A DNA stretch of 64,000 nt from Auriscalpium vulgare (GCA_019915015.1 JAHBBC010000020.1:124001-188000), one strand, 5' to 3'. Counted from the stretch's first letter, positions 1 to 12,025 are shown. Made by a program: numbers and translations. Notes: generated from the sequence alone by a model not told the origin.

Positions 1-443
1 GGAATCATAGCCGAAGAGGTGGATGATGTGTATGTATGCCTCCAACGCGGCTTGCGTGGCCTGGCTACCGTGCACAAGCTGTTGAGACAGATGGGCACAC
101 CATTTCGTCATCGCAGGCCATGTTTCCGTGACGTCTGGGATGTGAATAGCACCTGGTTCCTGTAGGAGCATGCCAAGGCCATAGAAGCATTGTCCGATGA
201 GGTCGTCGTTTTTGCGTGTGACTATTGGCGTCTTGCGTATGTGTGCGCATAAAAGAACGATAACTTCATATTTGTGGGCATCCGGGATCAAGTTGTCTGG
301 GTCGCGGCTCAGAGCTCGAATTGCGGGGTAGGATCCGGCCTTCGCAGCCTTGATTACCTGGGCGGGAGAGTTCGGTCAACAACCAGGGAGTCGAGTACAG
401 TGGTACGTACTTTGGATGGCGAGACACGCAGCAGAGCATCCAT
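1..443 (-). CDS. MYND-family protein M1, N-terminal part, cut by window edge
   Basis: This is the 5' end of a paralogue of MYND gene M4 (18417-20300); the rest lies beyond base 1. Exon 1 (411-443) encodes MDALLRVSPSK, the same 11 residues as M4 exon 1. Exon 2 reads open to the window edge with helical motifs shared with M4 (VIVLLCAHIRKTP, then a DVTETWPAMTKW-type segment). The donor GTACGT (405-410) is intact, but the acceptor used in M4 (ACAG before AACTCTC) reads ACCG here. The next usable AG (CCCAG, 358-360) would start exon 2 at 357 in frame and drop five codons. The MYND finger itself is not in the window. M1 may therefore be functional with a shifted acceptor, or decaying. Confidence 0.65.
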
Positions 444-869
444 CGCAAATCGCTCCGGTAGGTATGTGGAGATGAAGGACTCGGACAGGAAGACACGGTG
501 TTTGGAAGAGCGGCCTCGTCGTGGCGTCCAGGAAGAAGAGCGCGGCACCCGGTGCAAGCCCGCTCCTCGGCAGTCACGTGACGCGCTGCGAGAGCGGCGA
601 GCGCAGCCTGAAGACGATGCGGACAGCGGAGGAACAGCGTGGGGCCGCAACTTCATAAATAAAAAAGGCTTTTAATATGGCGCAAGCGAGTTCTACGTCT
701 GCCAGACAGCTTCAGAATGCAACCCAAAATTCTTGATCAGATGCCTCGTGTTCTGCGCGATCTTCTTTCCCAACGACCAGCTCATCGCCAGTTCTGCGCT
801 AGTTGTTATATCCGCCATCTGCGTCTAGCCCAAGTCGGGACCTTTTATCGCAAGTCTGCAGCAACTGCG

Positions 870-3143
870 ATGGAAGCAGAGATCAGTATGAGGTGCGCTC
901 GTCTATTACTGTTTTCTGGAATACGCCTGACACGGTTGACGTACAGAAACGACGAGCCCGGGATCCAAGACGCAGACTACTGGGCCGATGCAGCTGCGCG
1001 CCGCCTTACACAGCTGGGCGAACTCCCACAACACCATGCCCTCATCGATCCCGCCGATCTGCGCGCTGCTGAGGAACACGCGGCGTCCTTGCAGCGCGTC
1101 TTAGATGCCCTCTCGCAACAACTCCGCGATGAACAGCAGGCGCTGCACCGCGCGATGCGTACCCTCGAATGCTACCACGAGCGCGGACAGGATGACCTGC
1201 GCAATTCCCTGAGCGCCACAAATTCACGGCGAAATTTCTTCGTCCCCGTTGGCCGCCTCCCGCCCGAGGTCGTTGAGAAGATTTTCCTGGCGCTGGTAGC
1301 TGTGGACCCTCCCACCAAAACTGATCTCGGATGGATCAGTCGGGCTACGCATGTCTGTCAGGCGTGGCGGCGAATCGCGCTCGGGTATCCGGGCCTCTGG
1401 GCCACCATCTCAGTACCCCTTCTTGGCCGTAAATGGACGGACACTGTGTTTCTCCGCAGCAAGAATGCCGCGCTCAACCTTCATGTGCAGCTCCTCGATG
1501 CAGGTGATAGCCGCGATGTGGAGCTCGTTCGCAATAATCTTCATCGCACTACACGCCTGCGCATACGGTCTCGAACCGCGATAGATGCATCGTATTTCGC
1601 ATCCCCGGACCTCGAGAGACTCGAGATCAACCTAGAAGCGAAGGCGCACCCTTGGCCAAATTCACTGACAATCCCCATCACCGACATCGGCGCCGCACTG
1701 CGGGAGCTTTGCTGCACAACGACTTTCCACTCGGAGTTCCCTTGGACGGCGCCAGTATTCCAGGGCCTCGTTAGCTTGAAGGTGGTGTACGTGGCATGCC
1801 AGGCCTGTGCCGGGCTGTATGCTGACTGTCGCGCGCCGACCGTAGAAGCGATTGTGGATGCTCTCGGAGGAATGCCTCACCTTGCCGAGCTCACGCTCGT
1901 GTTCCCTGGAAATGGCGCTACCCCATCTGCTCAACTAGGCCCCACTGCCCGGAGCACCGTCCGCCTGCAGAGACTCTCAAATATGAGCCTGCAGGCTGCT
2001 ATGCCTTATGCGCAATGCCTCCTGCAGCTGCTGGATCTCCCGACGCAGGCGCGGCTTCGGGTACACATCCCGGACGGAAATCGCTCTGAGGGACCCGAGA
2101 AAATTGCAGCATTTATCTCAACACTCCATCCATTCCTTCTGTGCTGCGACGAACCCATCACTAAACTTGTTCTATCGCGCTGCGAGTCGCCCTGGTCGTT
2201 TACGTTCTTCAACGGCTCCATCACTGTGTCTGCCTGGCGCGGCACGCGTCGGACCTACTGTCCACCGGTATCGCTTACCTTCAGTCGCGCTGAGAATTGG
2301 GTGCCTTCCACACTGGCGGCTGTCAAGGCGATGTCGTCGCGATCTTTACACGAGCTCGTCGTACTCGACACACAGTGGGATGAGGACACCTGGAGGGTGG
2401 CGCTCTCGTGTTGTCCTTGTGTGGAGCGCATCGAGACAGTAGACAGCGCGGCCAAAGAACTTTGCGCTGCGCTCGGATCTTCCGCATCTTCCGGAGAAGG
2501 TACGCACAGCAGTCTACGCGTACTTATGCTGTCGCTCATACTGAACATGAGTACCAGGGTTCCTCCCGTCACTCTCAGTACTCAAGCTGCGCGATGTAGA
2601 CCTTTCTTCTCCCGTTTTTGGACCGGGTTTTGAAGGGGGGTACAGAGGGGACATGGATGTTCTCCTGCCAAAATGGCTCGGAGAGCGCACGCACACTGGG
2701 TATGGCTTGCGAAAACTAGATCTCCGCCGCTGCGGGCGCCCCGGGGATATATTAGAGAAGCTACACGCCGCTCTCCCAGACACGGAAATTGTCCATCCGA
2801 CGGACCCGCCTGGAGGACGTACGTATGGCCTTATCTGCGTGCGTGCCGTGTGCTGACGTTGTGTGATTTTCAGCGCTTTTCTTGCAGTGGGGTATGTCCA
2901 TCAAGAAGGACACAGTTGGGGGTGACAACGACTGCGACTGCAACGTGCTGCGTGTCTGCGCGATCCCGCCCACTGGCTCCGAGTCAGATGCTGTCATCCT
3001 CGACGAGCTGGAGGTGAATGATAAGCGGGACATGCCGTCGGCGGACGAGGTGCTAGAAACGTGAGTAAAAGCGCGAGCTGGGATGAAATAGGCCGCTTTA
3101 CTGATAGAGTTGATTTTCGCACCGCAGGTTTGTTCAAGGGTGA
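870..3143 (+). CDS. F-box-like protein A with N-terminal coiled coil and LRR-like tail
   Basis: Predicted 697 aa. F-box proteins join SCF ubiquitin ligases through Skp1 and present substrates with their C-terminal repeats; the substrate cannot be inferred here. Residues about 60-115 form a charged heptad-rich coiled coil (AAEEHAASLQRVLDALSQQL). The F-box starts near residue 125 (GRLPPEVVEKIF, then THVCQAWRRIA and LW), followed by leucine-rich repeat-like segments. Exons: 870-2499, 2558-2818, 2874-3060, 3128-3143, all with GT-AG borders and matching phases; introns are 55-67 nt. The start at 870 (MEAEIS) is chosen because it is shared with paralogue G; an in-frame ATG at 717 would add 51 residues. 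The last exon adds only FVQG before TGA. Confidence 0.85.
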
Positions 3144-3890
3144 GCGCATACCCAGAAACTATGGCAATGATTTTTGCACGGTCACATACAGATAGAGCGC
3201 GATATGGACGCACTGAACGTCGAGTCCGTGTTTGGGTTCTCGCGAGATAGCTCGTAGGCCTAGGGCCATAATGTCATGCATTGCGATGTTTTCGTCGCGT
3301 CCTGAAATGAATGCATTATGTGCATCTGAGACATGCATCCCTCGAGAGATCGAGGAGACGCACCGAAGGCAAACCAACGATACAGTAGGCGCAATGGCCC
3401 GGCCCGGCCCGGGTGGCGCGCATCCGAAGATGCGCCGCTCTCGCAGACACGCATCTTTCTCCTCTCACCATCACCTCGAGCTTGATGTTGTGCCCCTCAT
3501 CCACCGTTCAAAATGTTCAGCCAGCAAAACTGACTTCATTTCATTCCGTATATGCTCGGGCCGACATCGCTCGGCTCAACAACGCGACGAAGGAGTGGTC
3601 AACATCAACCTCTACCCCGCAGCCCGCTTCACTGCGAGGCGATTCCAAAAGCACGCCGCGGGGAGGCGGATGGGCAGCGTTGATCTAAGCGTAAGGAACT
3701 CAGGTAAGACAATGAGAGACGACAGTGGGCTGGATTAGGTCTATGGGATGACTTAATATTTAATCGTGCGTGCCGAGTTTCGCGTTCCTTTCGAGTGATG
3801 GGCTAATTTCAGCGACGACGGCGCAGGAAATATTGCAGTGTATCGTCAAAAGCTATATCTGTGCTGAAAGGTTGAGGTGCGCTCACATTT
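3144..3890. other. Spacer downstream of F-box gene A
   Basis: No convincing gene. The sequence is conserved in the inverted copy near 57000-58120, including CCTCGAGAGATCGAGGA and a segment (about 3550-3720) also found at 57000-57150 and 61430-61620. One frame of that segment reads LYPAARFTARR in two of the copies, so it may descend from an old exon. Confidence 0.4.
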
Positions 3891-3949
3891 AAACTTTGGT
3901 ACGCCCGCTGACAAGTCGACGGGCCCTCTCGTCAGGTCTTGTCCGCTAC

Positions 3950-4168
3950 TTACCGAAGCACCGCGGCGTATACCATAGCCTGGCAGAAGGGAAGCATGTC
4001 GTCAGCTGCGAAGATGTTTTGCGGCTCGGGTTGACAGACCTTTATCAGGACGAATGTGCGCTCATCGTCAATCGTGTACACGGCGCTTGGCTGACAAGCG
4101 GATTTTTTGACCGGAGAAGACGAGGTCAGCGACGACTTGGCCATGGGAAGAGCACCATCAACTTTCAC
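3950..4168 (-). pseudogene. Unrecognised exon-like relic
   Basis: A short open frame reads MAKSSLTSSSPVKKSA, then YTIDDERTFVLIKV and MLPFCQAMVYAAVL, ending at a possible GTAAGT donor. The inverted copy at 56550-56800 has small indels that break this frame (it reads MAKSSPALFFPSQYDPL and stops soon after). I do not recognise the family. The frame looks protein-like but has no clear start or end, so a remnant of a spliced gene is the safest description. Confidence 0.3.
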
Positions 4169-4176
4169 GTCGGTAT

Positions 4177-4763
4177 CTAATCCACCAGTTCAGCCAGCGA
4201 TGGGACGCGCGTAGGACCATCCATTTCAACGACGGCACGTCGGTCGACTCATCCACAACATCCGCTAAATACCCCATCCTGGAAGATGCACAGCTCGAAG
4301 TGACACGCTGACAATCCACTTCCCACCACGCTTTCCGCTACGGACCATGTGCAGATGCGCGGGGAGCAGATGGTGTGCGGCACGGAGTTTGTTTCTCTGA
4401 ATTTAGGGTGATTTGGACAGGAATCATCGAGCCGTAGGTTTCTCATCGTCGTGCGTGCTTCGTGTCGTTGGTCAAGGCCGAGGGCTGATTCGCTGACCGG
4501 ATTTTCAGCGTTCATGCACATGGCGCGCAAGTGACTACTTTGTCAATTTCGCGCTGAGGTGTGATGAATGCAGATCGGCACGTTGGGCAGCGTTGCGTTC
4601 TCGTCTGGCCTCGGCGGGAAGACGTGGATCGTCGTGTACGGCTAACATAGGGACAATGGAAATAGATTGCATTACCAGCTGTACAATAGACATACAAAAT
4701 AGAGAACGGCGCACATCCGCCGCGACATATTCATGTACCGATATTTCCAGTACCATATTCCTT
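4177..4763. other. Spacer between two gene blocks
   Basis: No gene seen. Bases 4559-4763 are the 3' flank of MYND gene M2 and recur as the 3' flank of M5 (33095-33301). The part before 4559 is unique in the window. Confidence 0.4.
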
Positions 4764-7215
4764 CTAAGAGCTCAGACTGCCGGTATGCGTCCTCACCACG
4801 ATATGACTGACTCGCTCGGCGACGTCATCCAAGGCGTCGCGGATATCAAGTTCACTGTCGCCCTACGAAGCATAATCATCAAGATTTTTCCTAGCGAAAG
4901 GAAGGCTGCCAGCGACGCACCTGCTCTGGAATATCTCCCCCCACCTCATCTTCAGACCACAGAGACGCGACTTTGAGAGTCCAGACCTCCACGTACTCTC
5001 CGAGCTGAATTTTATACCGGATAGTGGTAGACGCGCGATAGTCACTACCCTCGTGTTCCATCGGATGCGCCCGCCGTTCACCGTTGTTGACAAACAGGTT
5101 CCCAAGCGCGCACTCCGGTTTCAACGCTTTTGTGTAGTCTAGATAGACCGCGAGACTGCACAGTGGGATGTTGAAAAACCTCTGTGCAGCATAGATGCGC
5201 AGTTCTGGGACACAACGTCTCGCATCGACTGCGACTCTTGCCTTCTGAAGACTGGCGTCGCTGTTTATGAGAATAGGAGCGAGGTAGTCTGGTAATGAAA
5301 CCGTCAGAGATATGCACGGGCCGTACCAGTGTGTGTCACCTACGGCGTGAATATTGTGGGCATTCAGCTTTGTGTTTCGCCTCCCATGCTGCCTTCTGGC
5401 ACTGGATCGAACAGTAGAAGAACGAATGACACCTTGAGCACCGCTTGAACGATGCCTTCCTTCCGGTTACCAGACACTAGCTGACACTGAGCAAGATCCA
5501 ACGCAGTAGCACAGTACATACATTGGCGCATGTTGCTCTTGACCGCGATGCTTGGCTCTCTAGCTGCTCTATGCCGACCTCGAGAGACCGGGCGAGCACG
5601 CCCAAGAACTCCCACCTTTGTTGCAGCTGCGCGTCGGCAAAGTGGGCCTCTGGGTGTGTGGATAGCAGGGCGCGCATCGACTGACAGACGGCCTCTGTGA
5701 CGGACCGGAAGAGCACGTAGCGCAGGAGAATATCGCTCAACAGCGTCTGGATAAGCGCCGTCGTCTGCACGCGCGTCGGCAGGGCGTGGAGATCCGCGCC
5801 AAAGTTGAGGCACGCCGTGAGGATGCCTGCGCGCACGCAGTCCCGAACGGCCTCGATGCCGGTGCCGGCCTCGATGAAGCGGGTGACGAGGGACAGCCCG
5901 ACGTGCTGCAACTTGACGAGCTCAGCCTGGGTGATGGCGGCACGGCCCCGGCACAAGTCGCGCGCGGACACGCGCACGACGGCTTTCGTCAGCGTGCGCA
6001 TGATGCCCTCAGCGCACAGGGCCTCCCGCATCTCGGGATCCGCGCGCCCCAGCCCGCAGAGGAGCTGCAGGTACGCGGCGGCGTGGTCCGTCGTGGCCGG
6101 GAGCATCTTGGCCGCGATGCGCAGGTGGCGGATCAGCCGCGCGGCGACGTCGCGGGGCGCAGCGGCGGTGCGGACCTCGCGCTCGGCGGGCGGCGGGAGG
6201 CTGTTGAGGATGGTGGCGAGGCACCACACTGGCGCGGCCGAGGGCAGGTCGCACGTGAGCTCTCCGTGCATCCAGACCGAGGCCGTGAACGCCACGATGC
6301 CGGGCGTGTGCGTGACTTGGTCTTTCATCTCATCCCGCGTGAGGGCACACAATATGGTGTTGATGCAGATGTTCGTTATCGGGAGCAAGGTGGCGTCCGC
6401 GCGGTGGAGCGCGTAGACGTAGACCATCCATTGGTAGAGGCCGGTCCATGCGGCGGTCAGGGGTGTCAACGTGCGCAGGGTGTCGCGGGCCCGAGGCAGC
6501 TCCGCCATCCGAGCGTCAAGCACCTGGCGCACGCCCATGATGCAGTAGCACGCGCGGTCGACCGCGTCGCGCGCTCCTCCATCCTGCGCAGAAAGGAGGT
6601 GCGGGTCTGGCCGCTCGGAATCTTGGAGGAAGGAACAGTAGGCGGAAAGTAAGTCGGCGCGTTGACGAGGCGGGGTAGAGACGAGAACGTGGAGAGCGAG
6701 GAGAGAGCCCTCGCCGGCTAGCTTTGTGATCTGTAGAATGTCATGGTAAGTAAGTCAGCGTGCAGTAAAGAGAGATGCTCACCTGAGCGGAGGTTTTGTT
6801 GTTCATTGCCTTCTGTGCTCGATCTGAAAACACCCTGGGATACCAAGAGGGCATAGCCATGACGGGATTAAGTGAACAGGTGAATATCTGATGAACCAAT
6901 GTTGAGACGTCCGGTGCGGATACGAGGTCTTCGCGAATGTAGTGGTGAATGGTCCGCGTGTCAAGTCGATGCGGCGTGTTGAGAGAGTGTAGGTAGGCTT
7001 TAATCCACTAATGGATGGATGAGATGGAGGTTTCAAGGCGATTTGAATGCGAGGGACTCACTGTAGGTCAGAAGTCGTGAATGATAGGAGGTCAAGTGCA
7101 TCTGCGGTCACCGCCGTGTAAGACCGTGAAGTGAGACGCCCGCGCCTTGCCCTTTGGCCCCAAGGCTATGATATATGACCTTCACGCCTTCGTGAAACCA
7201 AATCCTTGACGCACT
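4559..7215 (-). repeat. Inverted segmental duplication D2, left copy
   Basis: This block carries MYND gene M2 and matches 30624-33301 in reverse. The match runs from the 3' flank (CGGCACGTTGG region) to beyond the 5' exon. Similarity is uneven: nearly identical over the 3' half, clearly lower in the 5' half of the large exon. Confidence 0.85.
4764..6860 (-). CDS. MYND-type zinc finger protein M2
   Basis: Predicted 628 aa. MYND fingers bind two zinc ions and mediate protein contacts, often with transcription repressors; the partner is unknown. Exons: 6783-6860, 5522-6730, 5344-5476, 4921-5288, 4764-4862, with introns of 45-58 nt in consistent phase. The long second exon is alpha-helical (RDCVRAGILTACLNFGADL). 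The finger spans the exon 2/3 junction: CAN, intron, C, then FKRCSRCHSFFYCSIQC and HKAEC, giving the C-x2-C ... C-x2-C ... C-x3-C ... H-x3-C pattern. A 122-residue exon after the finger has no recognised fold. The start (MAMPSWYP) is shared with M5. Reading straight through the intron after CAN gives a false stop and loses the finger. Confidence 0.85.
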
Positions 7216-7701
7216 GGCCTGAACTCACAAATCAATGACAAGACAGACAGATTACCTACGAGGATGATCTATAGGCCATGCCGGCGATGGACGTACCACA
7301 TCGTCATCTGCTCTGATGATATACAGTGACCTCCAAGCCGCTCGTAAGCTCCTCCGATGAAACATCCTGGAGAAACGGCTCTTGCGCTCTTGGACGTTGG
7401 GCGACTGCGATGCGAATGACCCGCTTGCTGCGACGCGGTCAGCTGGACGCGGTTGGTCGGCGCCGGGCGGAGGCAGGCGCAACGCGCTGCGCTGCCCCTA
7501 CAGTGGGGTTTGCCGAATACGGCGGCGGATGCGTCCCACCACGATCGATTTTCCCAGAGGACGTCACATTTAGTGACAGGCTCGTAGCTTGAAGCTTCAA
7601 GAGCTTCGCATATATCCATCTATTTGCAGCTGCCAGCGACCGCCGTTTGCATTATCGACCGTCCTCATGCTGGCCAAACCCGACACAGTCGAGATCTTGC
7701 G
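6861..7701. other. Divergent spacer between M2 and K1
   Basis: No gene. Bases up to 7215 belong to duplication D2 and form the M2 promoter side; from 7270 the sequence belongs to duplication D3 and leads into gene K1. The segment around 7330-7480 also resembles 11370-11500. Confidence 0.4.
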
Positions 7702-7709
7702 TATAAAAG
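7702..7709 (+). promoter_or_regulatory. TATA box of gene K1
   Basis: TATAAAAG lies 76 bases upstream of the K1 start codon. The same box at the same distance precedes K2 (27892-27899, minus strand), which supports both the promoter and the chosen starts. Confidence 0.65.
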
Positions 7710-7777
7710 TACCCCATGTGTTCCCTAACGGTCCTCGCCGTCCTCGTCGCCGCCGACATCCTCAGTCAACCGCCAAA

Positions 7778-8951
7778 ATGTCTGCGCCCACGTCTCCGCT
7801 CTCCGGCTCGCCGCCACTTCCCAACGCACCTAGCATTGCCTCATCCTCTACAGATGGCGAGCAGTCGTTACCAGGCCTCACGGAGTCATCGGGCCTGTCC
7901 AGCCAGGGCATGCCCAACGAGGGAAGCGCACACGGTACACGCATCTCATGTATTCTTCTCCGTCATCATGCAATTGACGTTCTTTTCAGGTTCCTCTACT
8001 TCTTCACGTCGACGGGTCACACAGGACCTTGAGGAGATTCTGACGGGTTTCGCCAACCAGACCATCGACACCAACGAGAGCAACGAGGGCAACGAGGGCA
8101 ACGAGGCCGACGCCGAGGCCGACAACACCCCCAACGCCCTCGACACAGAGGAGGTCCCCGACGCAGACAACACCCCCGACGTCCACGACTCCGCCGGGGC
8201 CCAGGCCGCCGAGATCAATCAGCAGCAAGACCGCGGTGCCGACGACGCCCCCGACTCCGTCAATGTCCCCGACACCGACGACACCCCCGACGCCCTCGAC
8301 ACAGAGGAGGTCCCCGACGCAGATGACATCCCCGACGCCCACGACTCCGACGGGGCCCTGACCGCCGAGACCAATCAGCGCCAAGACCCCGTCGACGAGC
8401 GCGTGCAGGGCGAGCTCACGCTCGAACAGCGTGAATCCGCCGTCACCGTGAGTGCGGCCGCATTGACCCAGCGCGAGACGTAGCTTAACATTGAACACCA
8501 GGAGCGTATGGCCGACGTCATCCGTAGGGAGGAGCGTCTTACCGTCCAACGCAAGGATTGGAAGGAGCAGGCGACGCGTGACGCCGACTCGGAACACAAT
8601 GTGCGGACGGACGACTTCCTCCGTGAGCACCTCGTCCGCTGGGAGGCGCACCTCGTCCGCTGGGAGGCGCGCCTCGTCCGCTGGGAGGAGCAGCTCGTCA
8701 TCGACCGTGCGGAGTGGACGAAGAGGATTGATAGCCTCGAGGCGCGCCTCGTCCGCTGGGAGGAGCAGCTCGTCATCGACCGTGCGGAGTGGACGAAGAG
8801 GATTGATAGCCTCGACGCGGCGCGCGAAGCCATACACCAGGATCGGCTCGACGTCATCGTCTCAAGGGAGAAGGCCGTGCGAGCACAGCAGGAAGAAATG
8901 GGGCAGCTCGGTCTCATTCAGTGGTTGACCAAAGGGCGTTTTTTCTTTTGA
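7778..8951 (+). CDS. Acidic-repeat and coiled-coil protein K1
   Basis: Predicted 354 aa, function unknown. Exons: 7778-7934, 7990-8447, 8502-8951; both introns have good donors (GTACAC, GTGAGT) and YAG acceptors. The N-terminus is Ser/Pro-rich (MSAPTSPLSGSPPLPNAPS). Exon 2 begins RRRVTQDLEEIL and then holds imperfect acidic repeats (NTPNALDTEEVPDAD type). Exon 3 is a charged coiled coil with tandem seven-residue units LVRWEAH, LVRWEAR and LVRWEEQ, and a 25-residue block ending TKRIDSL that is present twice. The paralogue K2 has this block once. Coiled coils suggest self-association; no enzymatic motif is visible. I do not recognise the family. Confidence 0.8.
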
Positions 8952-9800
8952 AGCTGTGTATTCTCTCTTGTTCTCGCCGCCTCTGTATCGACTCGCATTT
9001 TGTTCTCAATAAGAAGTTGTGCCCACATTCTTTGACGCCGGGAACGTTCACTAAATTGCAACCAAACTGCAAGCATGCTGCACATGTGCGTCTTCCTTTC
9101 CCCATGAATACTGCCTTTATGTCAACCTAAATGCGTAGATAACTGTAGCTCGACGAATTCCCGGCGTCGATAACTAGGTCATCGACTCGGAGCTGATGGG
9201 CAAGCTCTTCCTGACCCCCCTCCTCGAGCCGCTCCCCTCGCCGTTATGCACGACCACCGAGAGGCACTGCAAGAAGACTCAGTGCGAGTGCTGGAAATAA
9301 CGAAGATGCATACTCAAGGACGCTCATGATTGACAATGTTCGGTGTCCCGAGTTGAAGAATGACACCGTTGGGAGAGTAGGAAGCCGCGCGATGATGCGA
9401 GCATCTTCTGAGAATAACCGTGGACCTCCGCTGGCCGCAATGCACAACGGATAGAGCCAAAAATAGAAGACGCACGTTCCCGCAGCTCGCATCGTTGCGC
9501 TCTTCTTGACGGCCAGGCGCACTTCGGCGAGACGCGCTGGGTGCCCGAGCACCTGCAACCTCTTCACTCCTCTGTCTGCCCTGCTATATCGCAGCGTCGC
9601 CAAAGCTTCACCGCCTGCGCGGACGACCGAGGGAAAGCGGGGATAGCGTGGACGGGTGACAGCTTATACATGCGGGAGTCCTCGTCGACGGTGTGTAGCT
9701 CGCCGGCAATGTTTGCCAGCGCGTCGAGACGCCCCGCGCATGCTTTGTTCCACGCAGTTCATGTTCGTGCCAGTGTTCAGCTGAACAGCGCAGACACGCG
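8952..9800. other. 3' flank of K1 and spacer
   Basis: The first 220 bases are shared with K2. Beyond 9175 there is no supported gene; the minus-strand frame at 9244-9603 has no homologue in the window and no clear gene signals. Confidence 0.4.
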
Positions 9801-9801
9801 C

Positions 9802-10830
9802 TTATGATGATGTATGTTTGCATGTCTCTATGCATCGGGCGACGCGAAACATGCAGCAGGGTGTGTGCGACGCCTTTGACGGCGAGAACCGATTGCTGAA
9901 GTGGCGATGACACCACCGGTGTGGTGTGCATAGCGCTTGAAGGAGATGTATGCTCGTGTGGAAAACGGCGCCGTCTACGTCAAGGTCCCGCGAAGCGAGA
10001 GGCACGGCGGATGGACAGCGCGCAGGCGAAGAGCTCAGTGTCGCAGGCTGCGGCAGTGATGATCGCGTCGAAGATGCGGGAGGGGTCGGGGCGCATCGCA
10101 AGGGGCTGTTGGTGGCCGTCTCAGTCATCCGCGACGAGCGAGACGAAGCCGGGGGTCGCAAGGAGCACGTCCTGCAGCTCTGGAGTCCGAGCATGTCGTG
10201 GAGGCAACGAGAAGTCTTGGATGTGATGAAGGGCAGCGAGATATTCGCGTGCGCCAATGGTTCAGCAGCATGGCACCTTGCGGTACGCAGGCTTGCCGTG
10301 AGCAAGGCGATCGCACGTTGTGATAAACCAACACGTACTTTCACCGCGTTTTCCAGCAACAATGCTCTTCTCCTCGAGCGGCGCATCTCCTGGATTCCAG
10401 AGCCCGTGCCACGTTCTACATGCTTGTCGGTGAACTTGCGATGAACTCGGAGCAAGGAGAAATGTACCCAGTGTAGCACGGTGCGCGATAGGTCGCCACC
10501 GCTCGGAGGGTGCCGCTGTTCAGATCGACGACCGGGATAAAGTCGACACGCAGCCGCCCCGCCACATGTCATATCTCAGGACATCCGAGCACGGCACGGC
10601 AGACAGGCCTTGGCCACTATTCGTGCGATTTGCGTCGCACGATGGGACTGCGCGGAAGCGCGGTCGGCCAATACACAGCAAAATGAGATGCAAGCATTAT
10701 GCTCACCTTGGATAGATTTCCGCAAGGAGCTTGTGTTGTGCTCCGTCTGCGCGCAGTGCGTGGAAGTTGAGACTGGGAGCAGTTGCCCGTCGTGCAGACG
10801 GGATATTTGCAGCGTCGATTCGCGTGGCCT
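9802..10830 (-). pseudogene. Degenerate multi-exon relic with a second copy at 51300-51870
   Basis: The minus strand shows exon-like pieces separated by intron-like gaps: RADGAQHKLLAE before a GTGAGC donor, then a frame reading FIPVVDLNSGTLRAVATYR, then TPELQDVLLATPGFVSLVA. The same pieces, with different damage, occur on the plus strand at 51300-51870. Several stops and frame changes are present, and no start-to-stop path exists. The TPGFVSLVA segment recalls the TPGIVAFTASVW motif of the MYND proteins here, but that link is weak. Confidence 0.4.
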
Positions 10831-10918
10831 GGCAACGCAGAGTCGCCGCGTTCAATGGCCGAGAAAGTTCAGAGCAGGAAACTCGACGTCGGAAACCGAG
10901 AGCGGGATGGCAAAGTAG

Positions 10919-11480
10919 AGCTGCTCCAGGAGGGGACACCATTCGATTTGAGATGACATGATCGACATGAGACGTGGTGGAGTCGCATGCGGCAGCAAGC
11001 GATGATGTCGTCCACCCCGGGCGCAACGGTTTCAGGGTACTATCTCTGTTGTTTCCTCCAGTTTGTCACCCCAGTGCTAGAGAAGTGGCGGAGCCGTGAT
11101 TTTGCACTCGATAACCCACACCAGTTGCTGTAGCCGACTCATGGTTGATCTCGCACCGTCGCTAAATAACTGAGGATGAGTGGCAGCGTGGATCCGAGGC
11201 AGACTTGACACACTGGGAGGACAAGTTCCGTTCGTCCTGAGGTGTCCGCCAAGCAGCGTCTCGAGAACCTTGGGGGATTCAGGCCTGGCAGCGTGAACAT
11301 GAGCATTTCGACAAGAGTATGATCCACGATGGACGTACCACATCGTCATGTCTCTGCTCTGATAAGATACAGTGCCCTCCAAGCCGCTCGTAGGCTCCTC
11401 GGATGAAACATCCTCGATGAACGGCTCTTGCGCTTCTAGACGGCGGACGCTGGGCGACCGCGATGTGCGCAATCAATGGG
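10919..11480 (+). repeat. Duplicated relic segment D4, left copy
   Basis: Matches 28200-28715 in reverse orientation. The plus strand reads MMSSTPGATVSGYYL and FLQFVTPVLEKW; the other copy reads MMSSTPGVTASG and FLQFVTPLLEKW, so a protein once existed here. No complete gene remains. Confidence 0.5.
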
Positions 11481-12025
11481 ATCGCACGCGCACTCGTCGC
11501 TCGACAAGAGCAGCGGATCGGGAGGATAGGAATGCTGCAGGATTGAGAAGCAAGCGGGGAATGCATCTTCAGACTGGCGATGTGGGGCAGCGACGAGAAC
11601 GTCAAGAGCAAGAAGTATGAGCAAAGAGAGAGCAGGAACTGGCAATGCCGCCGTATGACGTTATCTTGAATACAGGATCTTATCTACTGACTCAAGGAGC
11701 TGCTGGCAGTTTGCCCGGTTTTTCAACGCGGCCGACGCCATCATCAGCGTTTTCAAACCCGGAGCAGTCATCGGCAACAACTCTCGATAGTCATCGAGAC
11801 GGCTACAACTACTACCTCGGCTGCAGAAGTTTGCCTTGCCTGTCTTCCCTCATTTCGCCCGCAACGATCACTGCGGCAGGCTCGAAGTTCCTTATAATTC
11901 CCTGAGCGACCTGCTGAGCCTCGCCGCTACATTTTGCTGGACTCTGAACGTTCTCTTAGCCATCCTTACGGGACTTGCTTGAGGAAGGATAGTATCACAT
12001 CACTTCAATACCTCAATACGACGCG
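11481..12025. other. Spacer upstream of M3
   Basis: No gene that I can support. A 86-codon frame at 11645-11905 lacks repeat or family support. Confidence 0.35.

Larger units (their letters stand above)
716..4175 (+). repeat. Inverted segmental duplication D1, left copy
   Basis: This block carries F-box gene A and about 1 kb of downstream sequence. It matches 56550-60606 in the opposite orientation. Homology starts at the AATGCAACCC just upstream of the F-box gene and ends near GGTGCTCTTCCCATGGCC. The right copy carries an extra insertion of about 625 bp (57285-57909). Confidence 0.8.
7270..9175 (+). repeat. Inverted segmental duplication D3, left copy
   Basis: Carries gene K1 with its promoter and 3' flank. 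It matches 26595-28300 in reverse, from the CGATGGACGTACCACA segment to the shared GAATTCCCGGCGTCGATAAC-like 3' flank (GGAAATTCGTCG in the other copy). Confidence 0.8.

Noticed and set aside
717..869. Upstream ATG of F-box gene A as the real start
   Set aside because: The equivalent frame is shifted in paralogue G, so the upstream part is not conserved as protein.
2634..3064. Separate small genes after F-box gene A
   Set aside because: These frames are exons 2 and 3 of gene A; all phases match and the same exons exist in gene G.
5477..5521. MYND protein ending at LLRWILLSVS
   Set aside because: This end comes from reading through a 45 nt intron; splicing restores a full zinc finger and 208 further residues.
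5786..6652. Open frame of 288 codons on the plus strand
   Set aside because: It is antisense to the large exon of MYND gene M2, whose frame is supported by paralogues.
8004..8837. Gly/Val-rich open frame of 277 codons on the minus strand
   Set aside because: Antisense of the acidic and coiled-coil exons of K1; its repeats mirror the K1 repeats.
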